DNA from: Herminiimonas sp. CN
Lineage (GTDB): Bacteria; Pseudomonadota; Gammaproteobacteria; Burkholderiales; Burkholderiaceae_D
Length of the DNA stretch: 64,000 bases
Direction: 5' to 3'
Assembly (NCBI RefSeq): GCF_000622895.1
Contig: NZ_AVCC01000005.1
Span: forward strand, 16,708 to 80,707
In this document: positions 1 to 9,372 of the stretch, piece by piece
Numbering within the stretch: position 1 is the stretch's first letter
How the letters are laid out: every line of letters begins with the position of its first letter
Made by a program: the position numbers and the translations under genes
Notes under the pieces: model-generated
Seen by the model: the letters and a program-made list of their open reading frames with translations, nothing else
The model's database searches: none
What the model was told of the DNA's origin: nothing

Positions 1-1021
1 GATGGACAATCGGCTGACCATTCTCGCCGGTCACCGCATCCCTGCCCTGGACCCGCTCGCGAGCGTAGCCCAGCGCCTGCTGGTAGGCGCGCTCGCCCAA
101 GCCCACGCCTTGCAGGCCAACGCCAAAGCGGGCCTCGTTCATCATCACGAACATGTATTCCAGTCCGCGATTGCGTTCGCCGACCAGATAGCCAACGGCC
201 CCGACGTTGTCACCATAGCTCATGGTGCATGTCGGGCTGCCGTGGATACCCATCTTGTGTTCAATCGAGATGCAGCGCACGTCATTGCGCGCCCCGGGTG
301 ATCCGTCTGGATTCACCAGATACTTGGGCACCAAAAACATCGAAATGCCCTTGACCCCGGATGGCGCGTCGGTAAGCCGCGCCAGCACAAGATGAATGAT
401 GTTCGAAGTCAATTCATGTTCGCCGTACGAGATGAATATCTTCTGACCGAACACCCTGTAAGTACCGTCAGCCTGCGTTTCAGCGCGGGTGCGGGTCGCA
501 GCCAGGTCGGAGCCGGCTTGCGGCTCGGTCAGGTTCATTGTGCCGCCCCACTCGCCACTGACCAGCTTGGGGAGAAAGGCCGCCTTCAGTGCATCGCTGC
601 CTGCCAGCATGATCGCCGCCGCCTCGCCGACATTGAGCTGAGGCAGCATCGCGAATGCCATGTTGGTTGAAAACCACATTTCCCACACCGGGGTCGACAC
701 CAGCTTAGGCAAACCTTGGCCGCCAAATTCAGGCGGCAGTGAAAGTCCGATCCAGCCGGCGGACTGAAACTGGGTATAGGCATCCTTCCACCCATCCGGG
801 CTAATCACACGCTCGCCCTCAAGTCGACAGCCCTGTTGATCGCCAATGCGATTGATGGGCGCCAGCACACCGGTGGCAAACTTCCCGGCCTGGTCAAGAA
901 TTGCATCGACCAGATCCGGCGTCGCCTCATCGCAACCAGGCAAGGAGGCAATTTCATCCACCCCCGCCAGCTCGGAGAGGATGAACTGCATGTCGCGCAA
1001 AGGGGGATTGTAGTCGCTCAT
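1..1021 (-). CDS. acyl-CoA dehydrogenase, 3' end beyond the window
   Basis: The frame is open from the ATG at 1021 down to base 1, so about 340 N-terminal residues are visible and the C-terminus is missing. The protein begins MSDYNPPLRDMQF. It contains the flavin-binding loop of acyl-CoA dehydrogenases (MNLTEPQAGSDLAATRT) and further on GERNRGLEYMFVMMNEAR, which is typical of the roughly 600-residue class with an extra C-terminal domain. It would oxidise an acyl-CoA to a 2,3-enoyl-CoA. The start overlaps the stop of the 64-aa gene upstream by four bases (ATGA), so the two are translationally coupled. Its place at the end of a ligase-hydratase-thiolase operon suggests a substrate such as a dihydrocinnamoyl-CoA; the substrate is inferred. 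Confidence 0.9.
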   Translation of the reverse strand, partial: MSDYNPPLRDMQFILSELAGVDEIASLPGCDEATPDLVDAILDQAGKFATGVLAPINRIGDQQGCRLEGERVISPDGWKDAYTQFQSAGWIGLSLPPEFGGQGLPKLVSTPVWEMWFSTNMAFAMLPQLNVGEAAAIMLAGSDALKAAFLPKLVSGEWGGTMNLTEPQAGSDLAATRTRAETQADGTYRVFGQKIFISYGEHELTSNIIHLVLARLTDAPSGVKGISMFLVPKYLVNPDGSPGARNDVRCISIEHKMGIHGSPTCTMSYGDNVGAVGYLVGERNRGLEYMFVMMNEARFGVGLQGVGLGERAYQQALGYARERVQGRDAVTGENGQPIVH

Positions 1022-1212
1022 GGCAGGCTTACTCGCAGAAAACCCGGAAGTATTCCGGGGATGGTGGTAACTTTGACGCGCACGGCGTTTTCAGGGGCAC
1101 GGATTGCAAACACGCGGTCCTCGCGCCCTTCCGCCAGCACGGTTTTACTGCCCCGTGGAACGGGGCGGATGACAAAACTCCTGGTCTTCCACTCGACAAC
1201 CGAGGGTTGCAT
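1018..1212 (-). CDS. hypothetical protein, 64 aa, inside the aromatic-acid operon
   Basis: I do not recognise this protein. It is basic, with no membrane segment, signal peptide or cysteine pair. The pattern of alternating hydrophobic and charged residues suggests a small beta-rich fold. Two things argue that it is real. A strong ribosome binding site (GAGGGGG) lies seven to eight bases before its ATG, and its stop overlaps the start of the acyl-CoA dehydrogenase by four bases. It begins 18 bases after the thiolase stop. An accessory subunit for the thiolase or dehydrogenase is possible but only a guess. Confidence 0.6.
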   Translation of the reverse strand: MQPSVVEWKTRSFVIRPVPRGSKTVLAEGREDRVFAIRAPENAVRVKVTTIPGILPGFLRVSLP

Positions 1213-1230
1213 ATTGTTTCCCCCTCGTTG

Positions 1231-2487
1231 TTATGCGCGCTCGACCAGGATCGCCACGCCCTGACCGCCCCCGCAGCAGGCCGATGAAATACCGAACTGT
1301 TGATCGGCTTCATGCAGTTGGCGGGCAACTGTAGTGGTCAGACGGACACCCGAGGCACCCAGCGGATGGCCGATGGCAATCGCGCCGCCATGCACATTGG
1401 CTCGGTCACGTTGCAAACCCAGCTCCCGCTCGCAGGCAAGGTATTGCGCGCCAAAGGCTTCGTTGATTTCGAACCGGCCGACGTCTGGCAACGACAAACC
1501 TGCCTTGGCGAGCACCGCACGAATCGCCGGTGCCGGGCCGATGCCCATGATTTCCGGCGGCACCGCAACCGCAGCTCCAGCAACCACGCGGGCCAGCGGC
1601 TTCAGGCCATGCGCGCGCACATAGTCGCCATGCGCGACGATGACTGCCGCAGCGCCATCGACTATCGCCGAGCTATTGCCGCCGGTCTGCACGCCGCCGA
1701 ATGCTGGTTTAAGCTTTTGCAGGAGCGCCAGGCTGGTCGTGCGCACATGCTCGTCACGGCCGAACGACTCCACGCCCTTGCCTGCCAGCTTGAGGCTGCG
1801 CGGCTTGTACCCGTCCAGCTCCCACTGTGAATTGACCACCGGCACGACTTCGTCGTTGAAGTAACCTGCGTCCCAGGATGCGATGGCGCGCGCAAAGCTG
1901 TGCGCGGCAAACTGGTCAACTTCTTCGCGACTGATGCCATAGCGCTTGGCAAGATTCTCGGCGGTATCGCCCATGCCAATGCCCGGCGCGGTGTCCTTGG
2001 TGGCTTCCCACAAGAAATCCCGGAAATCCACCTGTCCCATACGAAAGCCACTGCGGTGGGTATACGATGCCACCGGATTGCGCGACATCGATTCGGTACC
2101 GACGCACAGCACCACTTTCGCCTTGCCCAGCGTAATCTGGTCGGCGGCGGCGATGATGGTCTCGAAGCCGGTGCCGCACAGACGCTGCACCAGCAGCGCT
2201 GGCACATGCGGATTCACGCCTGAATACAGGCCAATGTGACGCGGCAGGTAATAGGCATCGAAACTGGCCTGCGCCATGTTGCCGGCAATGATTGCATTCA
2301 TCTCGCCAGCGGGAATGCCGCTTTTCTCGAACAGTGCACGCGCAGCAAAGATGCCGAGATCGGTCGGCGAAGCATCGCGCAGCACACTGCCATAATCGGC
2401 GAACGGTGTGCGGGCACCCGCCACCAGCCAGATGTCGTCATAGACAGCGGCTACGGCCGCCGCTTCGGATTGGGAATACGGATTCAT
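1231..2487 (-). CDS. acetyl-CoA C-acyltransferase (thiolase)
   Basis: This 418-residue protein is a full-length thiolase. The nucleophilic cysteine lies in RLCGTGFE (Cys104), the histidine in IGHPLGASG (His374), and the C-terminal cysteine motif is CCGGGQG (from residue 404). It would cleave a 3-oxoacyl-CoA with free CoA to release acetyl-CoA. In a phenylpropanoid pathway the other product would be an aromatic acyl-CoA such as vanilloyl- or hydroxybenzoyl-CoA; that substrate is inferred from the neighbouring ligase. The ATG overlaps the stop of the enoyl-CoA hydratase by four bases. The first 15 residues are an unusual extension before the conserved thiolase start (WLVAGARTPF). Confidence 0.92.
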   Translation of the reverse strand: MNPYSQSEAAAVAAVYDDIWLVAGARTPFADYGSVLRDASPTDLGIFAARALFEKSGIPAGEMNAIIAGNMAQASFDAYYLPRHIGLYSGVNPHVPALLVQRLCGTGFETIIAAADQITLGKAKVVLCVGTESMSRNPVASYTHRSGFRMGQVDFRDFLWEATKDTAPGIGMGDTAENLAKRYGISREEVDQFAAHSFARAIASWDAGYFNDEVVPVVNSQWELDGYKPRSLKLAGKGVESFGRDEHVRTTSLALLQKLKPAFGGVQTGGNSSAIVDGAAAVIVAHGDYVRAHGLKPLARVVAGAAVAVPPEIMGIGPAPAIRAVLAKAGLSLPDVGRFEINEAFGAQYLACERELGLQRDRANVHGGAIAIGHPLGASGVRLTTTVARQLHEADQQFGISSACCGGGQGVAILVERA

Positions 2488-3254
2488 GTCTGCGGTCCTT
2501 TGCCTTTACGGCTGAGAAAATGTCCAATCCGTTCAGCTACTTCAGGACTGGTCTGAGTCAATGCTGCAGTCAGCGATTCAACGTAGAAGCCGTCATCGGT
2601 GGACATGTTGTCGATGCGGGAGATGGCGGTGACCATCGCCCAGTTCGCCATTGGCGCATTCTCGGCGATACGCCTGGCGAGCTCTTTCGCCTTGGCAAGA
2701 CTCTCACCCTTGCCAACCAGATAGTGCGACAGCCCCAGTGACTGTCCCTCCTCGGCTTTATAAATGCGCCCGGTCAGCATCATTTCGCACATACGGCCAG
2801 GACCGATGATTTTCGCCACCCGGACCGACGCACCGCCGCCGACGAAAATCCCGTGGCGGCCTTCCGGCAATTGGTAGATCGTGTCCGGTTCGGCGATGCG
2901 AACATGGGTCGCCATCGCCAGTTCCAGCCCGCCACCGATCACCGCACCCTGCATCGCCGCAACCACCGGAATGCCACCCATCTGAATGCGGTTGAAGATG
3001 CGATGCCACCACTGCGAATGCTGCATCACCCCAAAAGGCTCGCGGTGCTGATGTTCGGCCAAATCGAGCCCGGCACAGAAATGGCCGCCCTCGCCTGCCA
3101 GGATGATCACACGGGTTCCTTCCGGAGTTTCCTCAACGGCTTTCTCCAGCGACTTTAACAAGCGGTCGCTTACTGCATTGCGCTTCTCCGGTCGCGTCAG
3201 CGTGATGGTGTAAATCGACTCTTCAAACACCGTCTTGACCAGTTGATCATTCAT
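2484..3254 (-). CDS. enoyl-CoA hydratase/isomerase (crotonase family)
   Basis: This is a 256-residue crotonase-fold protein. The oxyanion hole is formed by HFCAGLDL (from residue 58) and the GGG at 107-109. The motif QLPEGRHGIF places an acidic residue at 131, near where crotonases carry a catalytic glutamate. It would hydrate a 2-enoyl-CoA, here possibly a cinnamoyl-type CoA. A hydratase-lyase that makes an aldehyde directly is less likely because a thiolase is co-transcribed and no vanillin dehydrogenase is visible. Its gene lies 29 bases after the ligase and is translationally coupled to the thiolase. Confidence 0.88.
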   Translation of the reverse strand: MNDQLVKTVFEESIYTITLTRPEKRNAVSDRLLKSLEKAVEETPEGTRVIILAGEGGHFCAGLDLAEHQHREPFGVMQHSQWWHRIFNRIQMGGIPVVAAMQGAVIGGGLELAMATHVRIAEPDTIYQLPEGRHGIFVGGGASVRVAKIIGPGRMCEMMLTGRIYKAEEGQSLGLSHYLVGKGESLAKAKELARRIAENAPMANWAMVTAISRIDNMSTDDGFYVESLTAALTQTSPEVAERIGHFLSRKGKGPQT

Positions 3255-3283
3255 TCAAACTTCCTCCAAAATATTTAACTCAT

Positions 3284-5149
3284 TCAGCCCAGCGCCGTCG
3301 CAACAGTAATCACGCTCTTGTCGACGACATCGGCATACAGCCATTCCACCAGATCAGCCCGGCGAGTGCGGACGATCTTCTGGTTGATATAACCCTTGTC
3401 GGTAATCTCGCCGGCCTCAATCGAGGGCGGCTCCTCCATCAGCATCACGCGCACCGGGTAGGTCGATGACCCGCCCAATTGGGCCATCATCGCCATACCT
3501 TGACGGATGCGCTGCACTACCGCAATATTTGACAAAACCTGCTCAACCGGCGTCTCCGGCGGCAGGCCCGGGCAGAGGGTGCGACACTCAGGAATATTGG
3601 GGAAAACCAGGAAACCAATTTCATCCCGATCATGCCCGGTGACGACGATGTCCTGCGCCACCGGCGAAAAGGCGTCGATGCCCGCCACCCGCAAGCTGCC
3701 GACATGTACCCAGGTACCCGTCAGCAGCTTGAAGTCCTCGCCAACCCTGCCGTCAAACAGCAAGCCAAGTTCGGGCCGTTTCGGGTCAACGAATTCGACT
3801 GCATCGCCAATCAGGTAATAACCCTCTTCGTCGAACGCGGCAGTGCTCAGATCGGGCTGCTTCCAATAGCCCGGGAACACGTTAGGACCGCCGACCCGCA
3901 CCTCCAGCTTGTCCGCCTTGGGTACCAGCTTGAGTGTGGTGCCGGGAACCGGAACGCCGATCACACCGGAGCGCACCGCTTGGAAATGGCAGTCGGTGGC
4001 CGTCGGTGCGGTTTCAGTCGAGCCCCAGGACGATGTCATCGTCACCTCGGTGCCGATCGCCAGGCGCGAGAGGTTTTCCAGCTCATTCCACAGATGTTGG
4101 GGCAGCGCCGCACCAGCGTAGAAAATCACCTGCAGCTGTCTGAAGAAATTTTCACGCAACACCGGATCGTCACGCAGATGCGGCACCAGCATGTCAAAGG
4201 CGCGAGGAACACTGAAATACAGCGTCGGCGAAATTTCCTTCAGATTGCGGATCGTCTTGCCGAGCGCTGCCGGCGTCGGTTTGCCCTCATCAATATATAA
4301 GGTCCCGCCCCAGCGCAAGACCAGATTGAAGTTGTGGTTGCTGCCGAACGTATGGCTCCAAGGCAGCCAGTCAAGCAGCACCGGCGGCAGTTTGCGCAGG
4401 AACGGCCAAGTCATTTCCTTGGCGGCCTGACTCGAGCACATCATGCGATGCGTGTTGATCACTGCCTTCGGGGTACCGACCGAGCCGGAGGTAAACAGGA
4501 ACTTGCCGATCGTATCCGGCGTGATCGCGGCAAAGGCACTCGCCACGGCAGCAGCGTCCACGCCGGCTTCGAGATCGGAGAATGGCACCGTACCCGGCAC
4601 CGGTTCGCTACGCCCTCCCGCCACCACCAAACCTTCGTGCAAGCCGTCCAGCGCATTGATTGCCGGCATGAAACGGGTAATCGGATCGGCGTAAATCAGC
4701 CCCGGCCTGAGTAGCGCGATATTATCCTTGAGCTTCGCGAAGTCTTTCGACATCAGCGAATTGCCGGACGAAATTGCGCACGAAGGCACACCCACATGCA
4801 TTGCGGCAAGCATCAGCAACGCGTGCTCGATGCTGTTATCCGACAGGATCACCACCGGATGGTGCGCCGACAGATTCTGGCCCAGCAGGCAGCTGCCGAT
4901 CCGATAGACACGCTCTTTGGCTTCGCCGTAGCTGAGCCGGACCCACTCGCCGTCCGCGTCACGCTCAGCAAGAAAGAGTCGGTCCGGATCGACTGCTGCC
5001 CAGTGTTCCAGCCACTCCCCGACGCAGCGGGCGTATTTCTCCGGGAGTTCTATTTTCGATCGAAACAGCTGCGATCCGTCCGGACGGGTCTCAAGCACCA
5101 CGGCGGGATCAACGAAGAGTTGATTCGCCTTGCGGGGAATGGAATTCAT
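3284..5149 (-). CDS. fcs: feruloyl-CoA synthase-like acyl-CoA ligase
   Basis: This is an AMP-forming CoA ligase of 621 residues, the usual size of the feruloyl-CoA synthase group. The phosphate loop is FTSGSVGTPKA (219-229), and the adenylate motif TSSWGSTETAP (372-382) is the version seen in that group. The ATG at 5149 is preferred because AAGGG lies nine bases upstream; a 30-residue longer frame has no such site. It would activate ferulate, coumarate or a related aromatic acid with ATP and CoA. It is the first enzyme gene after the binding-protein gene, which fits import followed by activation. Substrate specificity cannot be read from the sequence. Confidence 0.85.
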   Translation of the reverse strand: MNSIPRKANQLFVDPAVVLETRPDGSQLFRSKIELPEKYARCVGEWLEHWAAVDPDRLFLAERDADGEWVRLSYGEAKERVYRIGSCLLGQNLSAHHPVVILSDNSIEHALLMLAAMHVGVPSCAISSGNSLMSKDFAKLKDNIALLRPGLIYADPITRFMPAINALDGLHEGLVVAGGRSEPVPGTVPFSDLEAGVDAAAVASAFAAITPDTIGKFLFTSGSVGTPKAVINTHRMMCSSQAAKEMTWPFLRKLPPVLLDWLPWSHTFGSNHNFNLVLRWGGTLYIDEGKPTPAALGKTIRNLKEISPTLYFSVPRAFDMLVPHLRDDPVLRENFFRQLQVIFYAGAALPQHLWNELENLSRLAIGTEVTMTSSWGSTETAPTATDCHFQAVRSGVIGVPVPGTTLKLVPKADKLEVRVGGPNVFPGYWKQPDLSTAAFDEEGYYLIGDAVEFVDPKRPELGLLFDGRVGEDFKLLTGTWVHVGSLRVAGIDAFSPVAQDIVVTGHDRDEIGFLVFPNIPECRTLCPGLPPETPVEQVLSNIAVVQRIRQGMAMMAQLGGSSTYPVRVMLMEEPPSIEAGEITDKGYINQKIVRTRRADLVEWLYADVVDKSVITVATALG

Positions 5150-5165
5150 TGGAATCTGCCCTTTC

Positions 5166-6302
5166 TTACTTGCCGGATAGCAGCTTGAAGGCGCCGTTTT
5201 CAACCCGAACCAGCACCCGCGCTCTGGCATCCAATCCAAAATGATCGGTCGGATTCATGGTATAGACGCCGTGGGTCGCCACCACGTCCCGCGCCGTCTC
5301 CATCGCATCACGCAGCGCCTGGCGGAACTCCGGTGTACCAGGCTTGGCTTTCTTGAGCGCAGCGGGGACCGCCCACTCGACCAGAGTGAACGCATCGGCC
5401 AGATGCGCGCCAAAGGACGAGACGCTGCCTGCCCCGTATTTGTCCTCATAACGTTTGACGTAGTTCAGTCCGATTTTTTTGGACGGATGGTTGTCCGGCA
5501 ACTGGGCTGCGACCACGACCGGCCCGACCGGCAAAATACCGCCTTCGAGCGCCTTGCCGCCCACCTTCAGAAACTCCTTGTTAGCTGCGCCATGCGTCTG
5601 GTAAATCTGGCCCTTGTAGCCGCGTTCTGCCAACGTGATGTGGGGGAGCGCTGCCGGCGTACCTGAACCGACAATCAGTACAGCATCCGGCTTGGCGGCA
5701 ACAATTTTCAGGACTTGCCCGCTGACCGAGGTATCTGTGCGGTTATAGCGCTCCACCACCGACATTTGAATCCCGGCTGCCTCCAGCAGCGGTTTGATTT
5801 CTTTTAACCAGCCTTCGCCAAACGCATCGCTGTAACCAATGAATGCGACCGACTTGACCTTGGTTTCCTTCATGTGTCCGACAAGCGCGCCGGCCATGAT
5901 GAGGTTGTGCTGCGGCGAGCGGAACACCCAGGCATTTTTCTCCTTGGTCAGATCGACCGGACCGTTACTCACCTGCGGCGTCTTCGTTTCATTGGCCACT
6001 TCGGCAATCGCCGCGCTGGCAGGCACGGTGGAAGAACCAATAATGACATCGACTTTTTCTTCCGAAATCAGCTTGCGGGCATTTTTCGAAGCCTGTGTCG
6101 GATCAGAGGCATCGTCCAGAACAATGTAATTCACCTTTTCCCCGCCGATCGAGGGTGGCAGCAGAGCCACGGTATTTTTTTGGGAAATGCCGAGTGAGGC
6201 GGCCGGACCGGTCGCCGAGACGCTGATGCCAATGTTGATATCGGCATGCGCTGCGGTGCAGCCAAGGACGGACAAAGCAACAGCCAAGGATTTCAGTTTC
6301 AT
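5166..6302 (-). CDS. periplasmic substrate-binding protein of a branched-chain-type ABC transporter
   Basis: This 378-residue protein has a signal peptide ending in CTAAHA (cleavage after about residue 20). It then starts the mature domain with DINIGISVSATGPAASLG, typical of LivK/type I periplasmic binding proteins (Peripla_BP_6). The family carries amino acids but also aromatic acids such as coumarate and benzoate. The gene is the first of the leftward operon, 16 bases before the ligase, and is divergent from the permease and ATPase genes. This split arrangement makes it the likely solute receptor of the same transporter. An aromatic-acid ligand is inferred from context. Confidence 0.88.
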   Translation of the reverse strand: MKLKSLAVALSVLGCTAAHADINIGISVSATGPAASLGISQKNTVALLPPSIGGEKVNYIVLDDASDPTQASKNARKLISEEKVDVIIGSSTVPASAAIAEVANETKTPQVSNGPVDLTKEKNAWVFRSPQHNLIMAGALVGHMKETKVKSVAFIGYSDAFGEGWLKEIKPLLEAAGIQMSVVERYNRTDTSVSGQVLKIVAAKPDAVLIVGSGTPAALPHITLAERGYKGQIYQTHGAANKEFLKVGGKALEGGILPVGPVVVAAQLPDNHPSKKIGLNYVKRYEDKYGAGSVSSFGAHLADAFTLVEWAVPAALKKAKPGTPEFRQALRDAMETARDVVATHGVYTMNPTDHFGLDARARVLVRVENGAFKLLSGK

Positions 6303-6502
6303 GTCTTCTCCAATTGTAGGGATGGCCTGCGCGGAAAACTCTAATGGTCATTTGCACGCTGATTTGCAATTTTTACAAATCACCGAATAAATATACTATA
6401 AAATATTTAAGTATCGTAATATATCTTTTATGATACGTTCCAAGTAGCAAAAAAATAATGCCATCGACATGATCGATGGATGATAAATAAAGGAGACATT
6501 TC
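6303..6502. promoter_or_regulatory. divergent control region between binding-protein and permease operons
   Basis: This AT-rich stretch must hold the promoters for both arms of the cluster. It contains three inverted repeats: GATTTG/CAAATC (6361-6366 and 6376-6381), GTATC/GATAC (6411-6415 and 6432-6436), and CCATCGA/TCGATGG (6461-6467 and 6473-6479). The last lies just upstream of the livH ribosome binding site. The run around 6391-6405 has -10-like hexamers on both strands (TATACT and TATAGT). The 12-mer ATGCCATCGACA at 6458 recurs exactly at the regulator start codon (10458). Operator function is inferred. Confidence 0.5.
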
Positions 6503-7540
6503 TTGAATTTCGACATTGCAATACTTCTGATCCAGGACGGCGTGACCAGCGGGGCAATTTACGTTCTTCTAGCCTTGGCTTTGGTACTGGTATTTGCCGT
6601 TACGCGGGTAATTTTCATTCCTCAGGGTGAATATCTTGCGTTCGGAGCGCTGACACTTTCTAGCCTGCAAACTGGCAAGACACCAGGCACTCTGTGGCTG
6701 CTGATGGGGGCAGGCGCACTTGCTGCAGCCATCAATGTAGTAAGTGCCGTGCAGCATGGCAAAACGAAAAAAATCCCCGGTACACTGATCTGGAATGTCG
6801 GCTATCCGGCACTGATTGCCGGATTGCTGGCACTAACATCCGCCGACAAGCTACCGATGGCAGTACAGATACTGCTGACACTGGCACTCGTGGTGCCGCT
6901 CGGCCCCATGATTTACCGTATCGCCTACCAACCACTGGCCGATGCTTCGGTGCTAGTGCTGCTGATTGTTTCCGTAGCGGTCCATCTGGTGCTGACCGGA
7001 CTTGGTCTGCTGTTCTTTGGCGCGGAAGGTTCACGCACACCGCCTTTCATGGATGGCAACCTTACACTCGCTGGATTTTCTGCCAGTGCGCAATCAGTCT
7101 GGGTCATCGCCAGTTCGCTTGCGCTCATCGTTGCGTTGTACTTCTTCTTTGAAGGGACCATTTATGGCAAAGCCTTGCGTGCCACGGCAGTCAACCGGGT
7201 CGGAGCACGTCTGATGGGAATTCCAACCACCCTGGCGGGCAAGCTCACTTTTTTTCTCGCCGCCTTGATCGGCGTCTTCTCCGGCGTTCTCATCGCGCCC
7301 ATTACCACCATCTACTACGACACCGGATTTCTTATTGGACTGAAGGGTTTCATCGGCGCCATCGTCGGAGGCCTTGCCAGTTACCCGCTAGCTGCCGGAG
7401 GCGCCCTGTTGGTGGGCCTGCTCGAGTCTTTCTCATCATTCTGGGCCAGCGCATTCAAGGAAGTGGTCGTGTTTACGCTCATCATTCCGGTGCTTCTAAG
7501 GCGATCGTTCACCACGCATCATGTCGAGGAGGACGAGTGA
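6503..7540 (+). CDS. livH: ABC transporter permease, LivH type
   Basis: This is a hydrophobic protein of 345 residues with the repeated membrane segments of the LivH family. It has the characteristic GVTSGAIYVLLALALVLVF near the N-terminus and a C-terminal GLKGFIGAIVGGLASYPLAA stretch. The start is TTG, chosen because AGGAG lies eight bases upstream and no ATG fits the family start. It would form one half of the inner-membrane channel. The insertion between the first and second helices (about residues 55-115) is longer than in classical LivH. Its stop overlaps the start of the next gene. Confidence 0.88.
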   Translation: MNFDIAILLIQDGVTSGAIYVLLALALVLVFAVTRVIFIPQGEYLAFGALTLSSLQTGKTPGTLWLLMGAGALAAAINVVSAVQHGKTKKIPGTLIWNVGYPALIAGLLALTSADKLPMAVQILLTLALVVPLGPMIYRIAYQPLADASVLVLLIVSVAVHLVLTGLGLLFFGAEGSRTPPFMDGNLTLAGFSASAQSVWVIASSLALIVALYFFFEGTIYGKALRATAVNRVGARLMGIPTTLAGKLTFFLAALIGVFSGVLIAPITTIYYDTGFLIGLKGFIGAIVGGLASYPLAAGGALLVGLLESFSSFWASAFKEVVVFTLIIPVLLRRSFTTHHVEEDE

Positions 7541-9372
7541 TGAACCAAGTGAAAATCGACCAAACAAGCATCGCGCCCGGGATCAGGCCGCAGTTTTGGC
7601 TCGTCGCATTTCTGCTGATACTGGGCATTGCTCCGCTGGCGCTGCCAGAGTTTTACGTCACTACGCTGAATTTCATCGGGATCTATGCGCTGGTAGCACT
7701 CGGACTGGTATTGCTTACCGGCATCGGCGGATTGACCTCGTTCGGCCAGGCTGCCTTCGTAGGGCTGGGGGCTTACACCACGGCCTGGCTCGCCACCACG
7801 CAAGGCTTGCCCACCCTGTTGGCTTTTTTTGGACAAAGCCCATGGCTAGCCCTACTTGCCGGGTTGATATTCACGACCATCGTGGCGATCATTCTAGGTT
7901 CGCTCACGCTGCGCCTGTCCGGACATTACCTGCCACTTGGCACCATCGCCTGGGGCACCAGCCTGTACTATCTGCTGGGAAATATGGAGTTTCTAGGCGG
8001 ACACACTGGCCTCAGCGGCATCCCCGCCGTAGAGGTTTTGGGCTGGAAGCTGGACAACGGACGCAGCTTCTTCTACCTGGTCTGGGGCATGCTGTTGGTA
8101 TCCGTGCTGACCACACGCAACCTGCTGGATTCCCGTGAAGGTCGCGCAATACGAGCGCTCAAGGGCGGCATCGTCATGGCCGAGGCCATGGGCGTGAACA
8201 CCTCTCGCTCCCGCATGATCATTTTTGTGATTGCCGCACTGCAAGCCTGTACTTCGGGCTGGCTATATGCGCACATGCAGCGTTTCGTGAACCCCTCGCC
8301 CTTTAGCCTGCATGTGGGTATTGAATACCTGTTCATGGCAGTTGTCGGTGGCGCCGGTCATGTCTGGGGTGCTCTAATGGGAGCCGGGGTTATTACTCTT
8401 CTCAAGCAGTGGCTGCAGGATTGGCTGCCCAAGTTGCTGGGGCAGACCGGCAACTTCGAGATGATTATCTTCGGAGGGATAATGATCTTGCTACTCCAGC
8501 GCACCCCGGACGGACTATGGCCAATCGTGACGCGGTTGATGCCAACACGGCAACGACAGAAGAAGATCAACTGGTCCGCTGAACCGCTCGATCTCAAGCC
8601 GATGCCTACAAAGGGAGAAATGATTCTCGAAGCAAGAAACGTCACTCGCAAATTCGGCGGTTTGGTCGCCAACAATAACATGAGCCTGCAGGTCCGAGCA
8701 GGAGAGATACTAGCGCTGATCGGCCCCAACGGGGCCGGCAAGAGCACCATGTTCAACCAGATTTCCGGCGTCGATACGCCCACTTCCGGCGAGGTACTGT
8801 TCCGGGACAAGTCCGTTGCCGGGCATCAGGCGCGCGAAATCGCCCATCTCGGCATGAGCCGTACCTTCCAGCACGTCCGGCTGCTGCCTGCAATGTCCGT
8901 GCTGGAAAATGTGGCGATCGGCGCACACATGCGCGGCACGCGCAGCGTGGTGCCAGCCGCCTGGCGGCTGGATCGCGCGGAGGAAGAACGTCTGTTGGCC
9001 GAAGCCGCACGGCAAATCGAGCGGGTTGGCCTGAGCGCACATATGCATGACGCAGCTGGCTCGCTCGCTCTGGGACAGCAACGCATTATCGAGATCGCCC
9101 GCGCGCTCTGTTCCACACCTTGCCTGTTACTGCTGGACGAACCTGCCGCCGGCCTGCGTTTCAAGGAAAAACAAGCGCTTGGCGCTCTGCTGCGCCAGTT
9201 GTCCGACGAAGGCATAGCGATTCTGCTGGTGGAGCACGACATGGACTTCGTGATGGGTCTGGTTGATCGCGTGGTGGTGATGAAATTCGGAGAAAAAATA
9301 GCCGAAGGCTTACCAGAAGAAGTACAGAAAAACCCGGCCGTACTGGAAGCCTATCTAGGAGGCGTTGAATAA
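7540..9372 (+). CDS. fused ABC transporter permease and ATPase (LivM-LivG fusion)
   Basis: One frame of 610 residues joins two normally separate subunits. Residues 1 to about 330 are a LivM-type membrane domain. From about residue 350 an ATPase domain begins ([16 protein letters not shown]). Its Walker A is GPNGAGKST (near 394), the signature is LALGQQR instead of the common LSGGQ, and Walker B is [11 protein letters not shown] (near 529). The ATG at 7540 is preferred over the GTG three bases earlier because GAGGAGG is then seven bases away. The ATG overlaps the livH stop. Fusions of this kind occur in aromatic-acid transport clusters of betaproteobacteria. Confidence 0.88.
   Translation: MNQVKIDQTSIAPGIRPQFWLVAFLLILGIAPLALPEFYVTTLNFIGIYALVALGLVLLTGIGGLTSFGQAAFVGLGAYTTAWLATTQGLPTLLAFFGQSPWLALLAGLIFTTIVAIILGSLTLRLSGHYLPLGTIAWGTSLYYLLGNMEFLGGHTGLSGIPAVEVLGWKLDNGRSFFYLVWGMLLVSVLTTRNLLDSREGRAIRALKGGIVMAEAMGVNTSRSRMIIFVIAALQACTSGWLYAHMQRFVNPSPFSLHVGIEYLFMAVVGGAGHVWGALMGAGVITLLKQWLQDWLPKLLGQTGNFEMIIFGGIMILLLQRTPDGLWPIVTRLMPTRQRQKKINWSAEPLDLKPMPTKGEMILEARNVTRKFGGLVANNNMSLQVRAGEILALIGPNGAGKSTMFNQISGVDTPTSGEVLFRDKSVAGHQAREIAHLGMSRTFQHVRLLPAMSVLENVAIGAHMRGTRSVVPAAWRLDRAEEERLLAEAARQIERVGLSAHMHDAAGSLALGQQRIIEIARALCSTPCLLLLDEPAAGLRFKEKQALGALLRQLSDEGIAILLVEHDMDFVMGLVDRVVVMKFGEKIAEGLPEEVQKNPAVLEAYLGGVE

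Noticed and set aside
2484..3254. Feruloyl-CoA hydratase-lyase (vanillin-forming)
   Set aside because: The sequence reads as a general crotonase hydratase, and the linked thiolase with no aldehyde dehydrogenase favours beta-oxidation.
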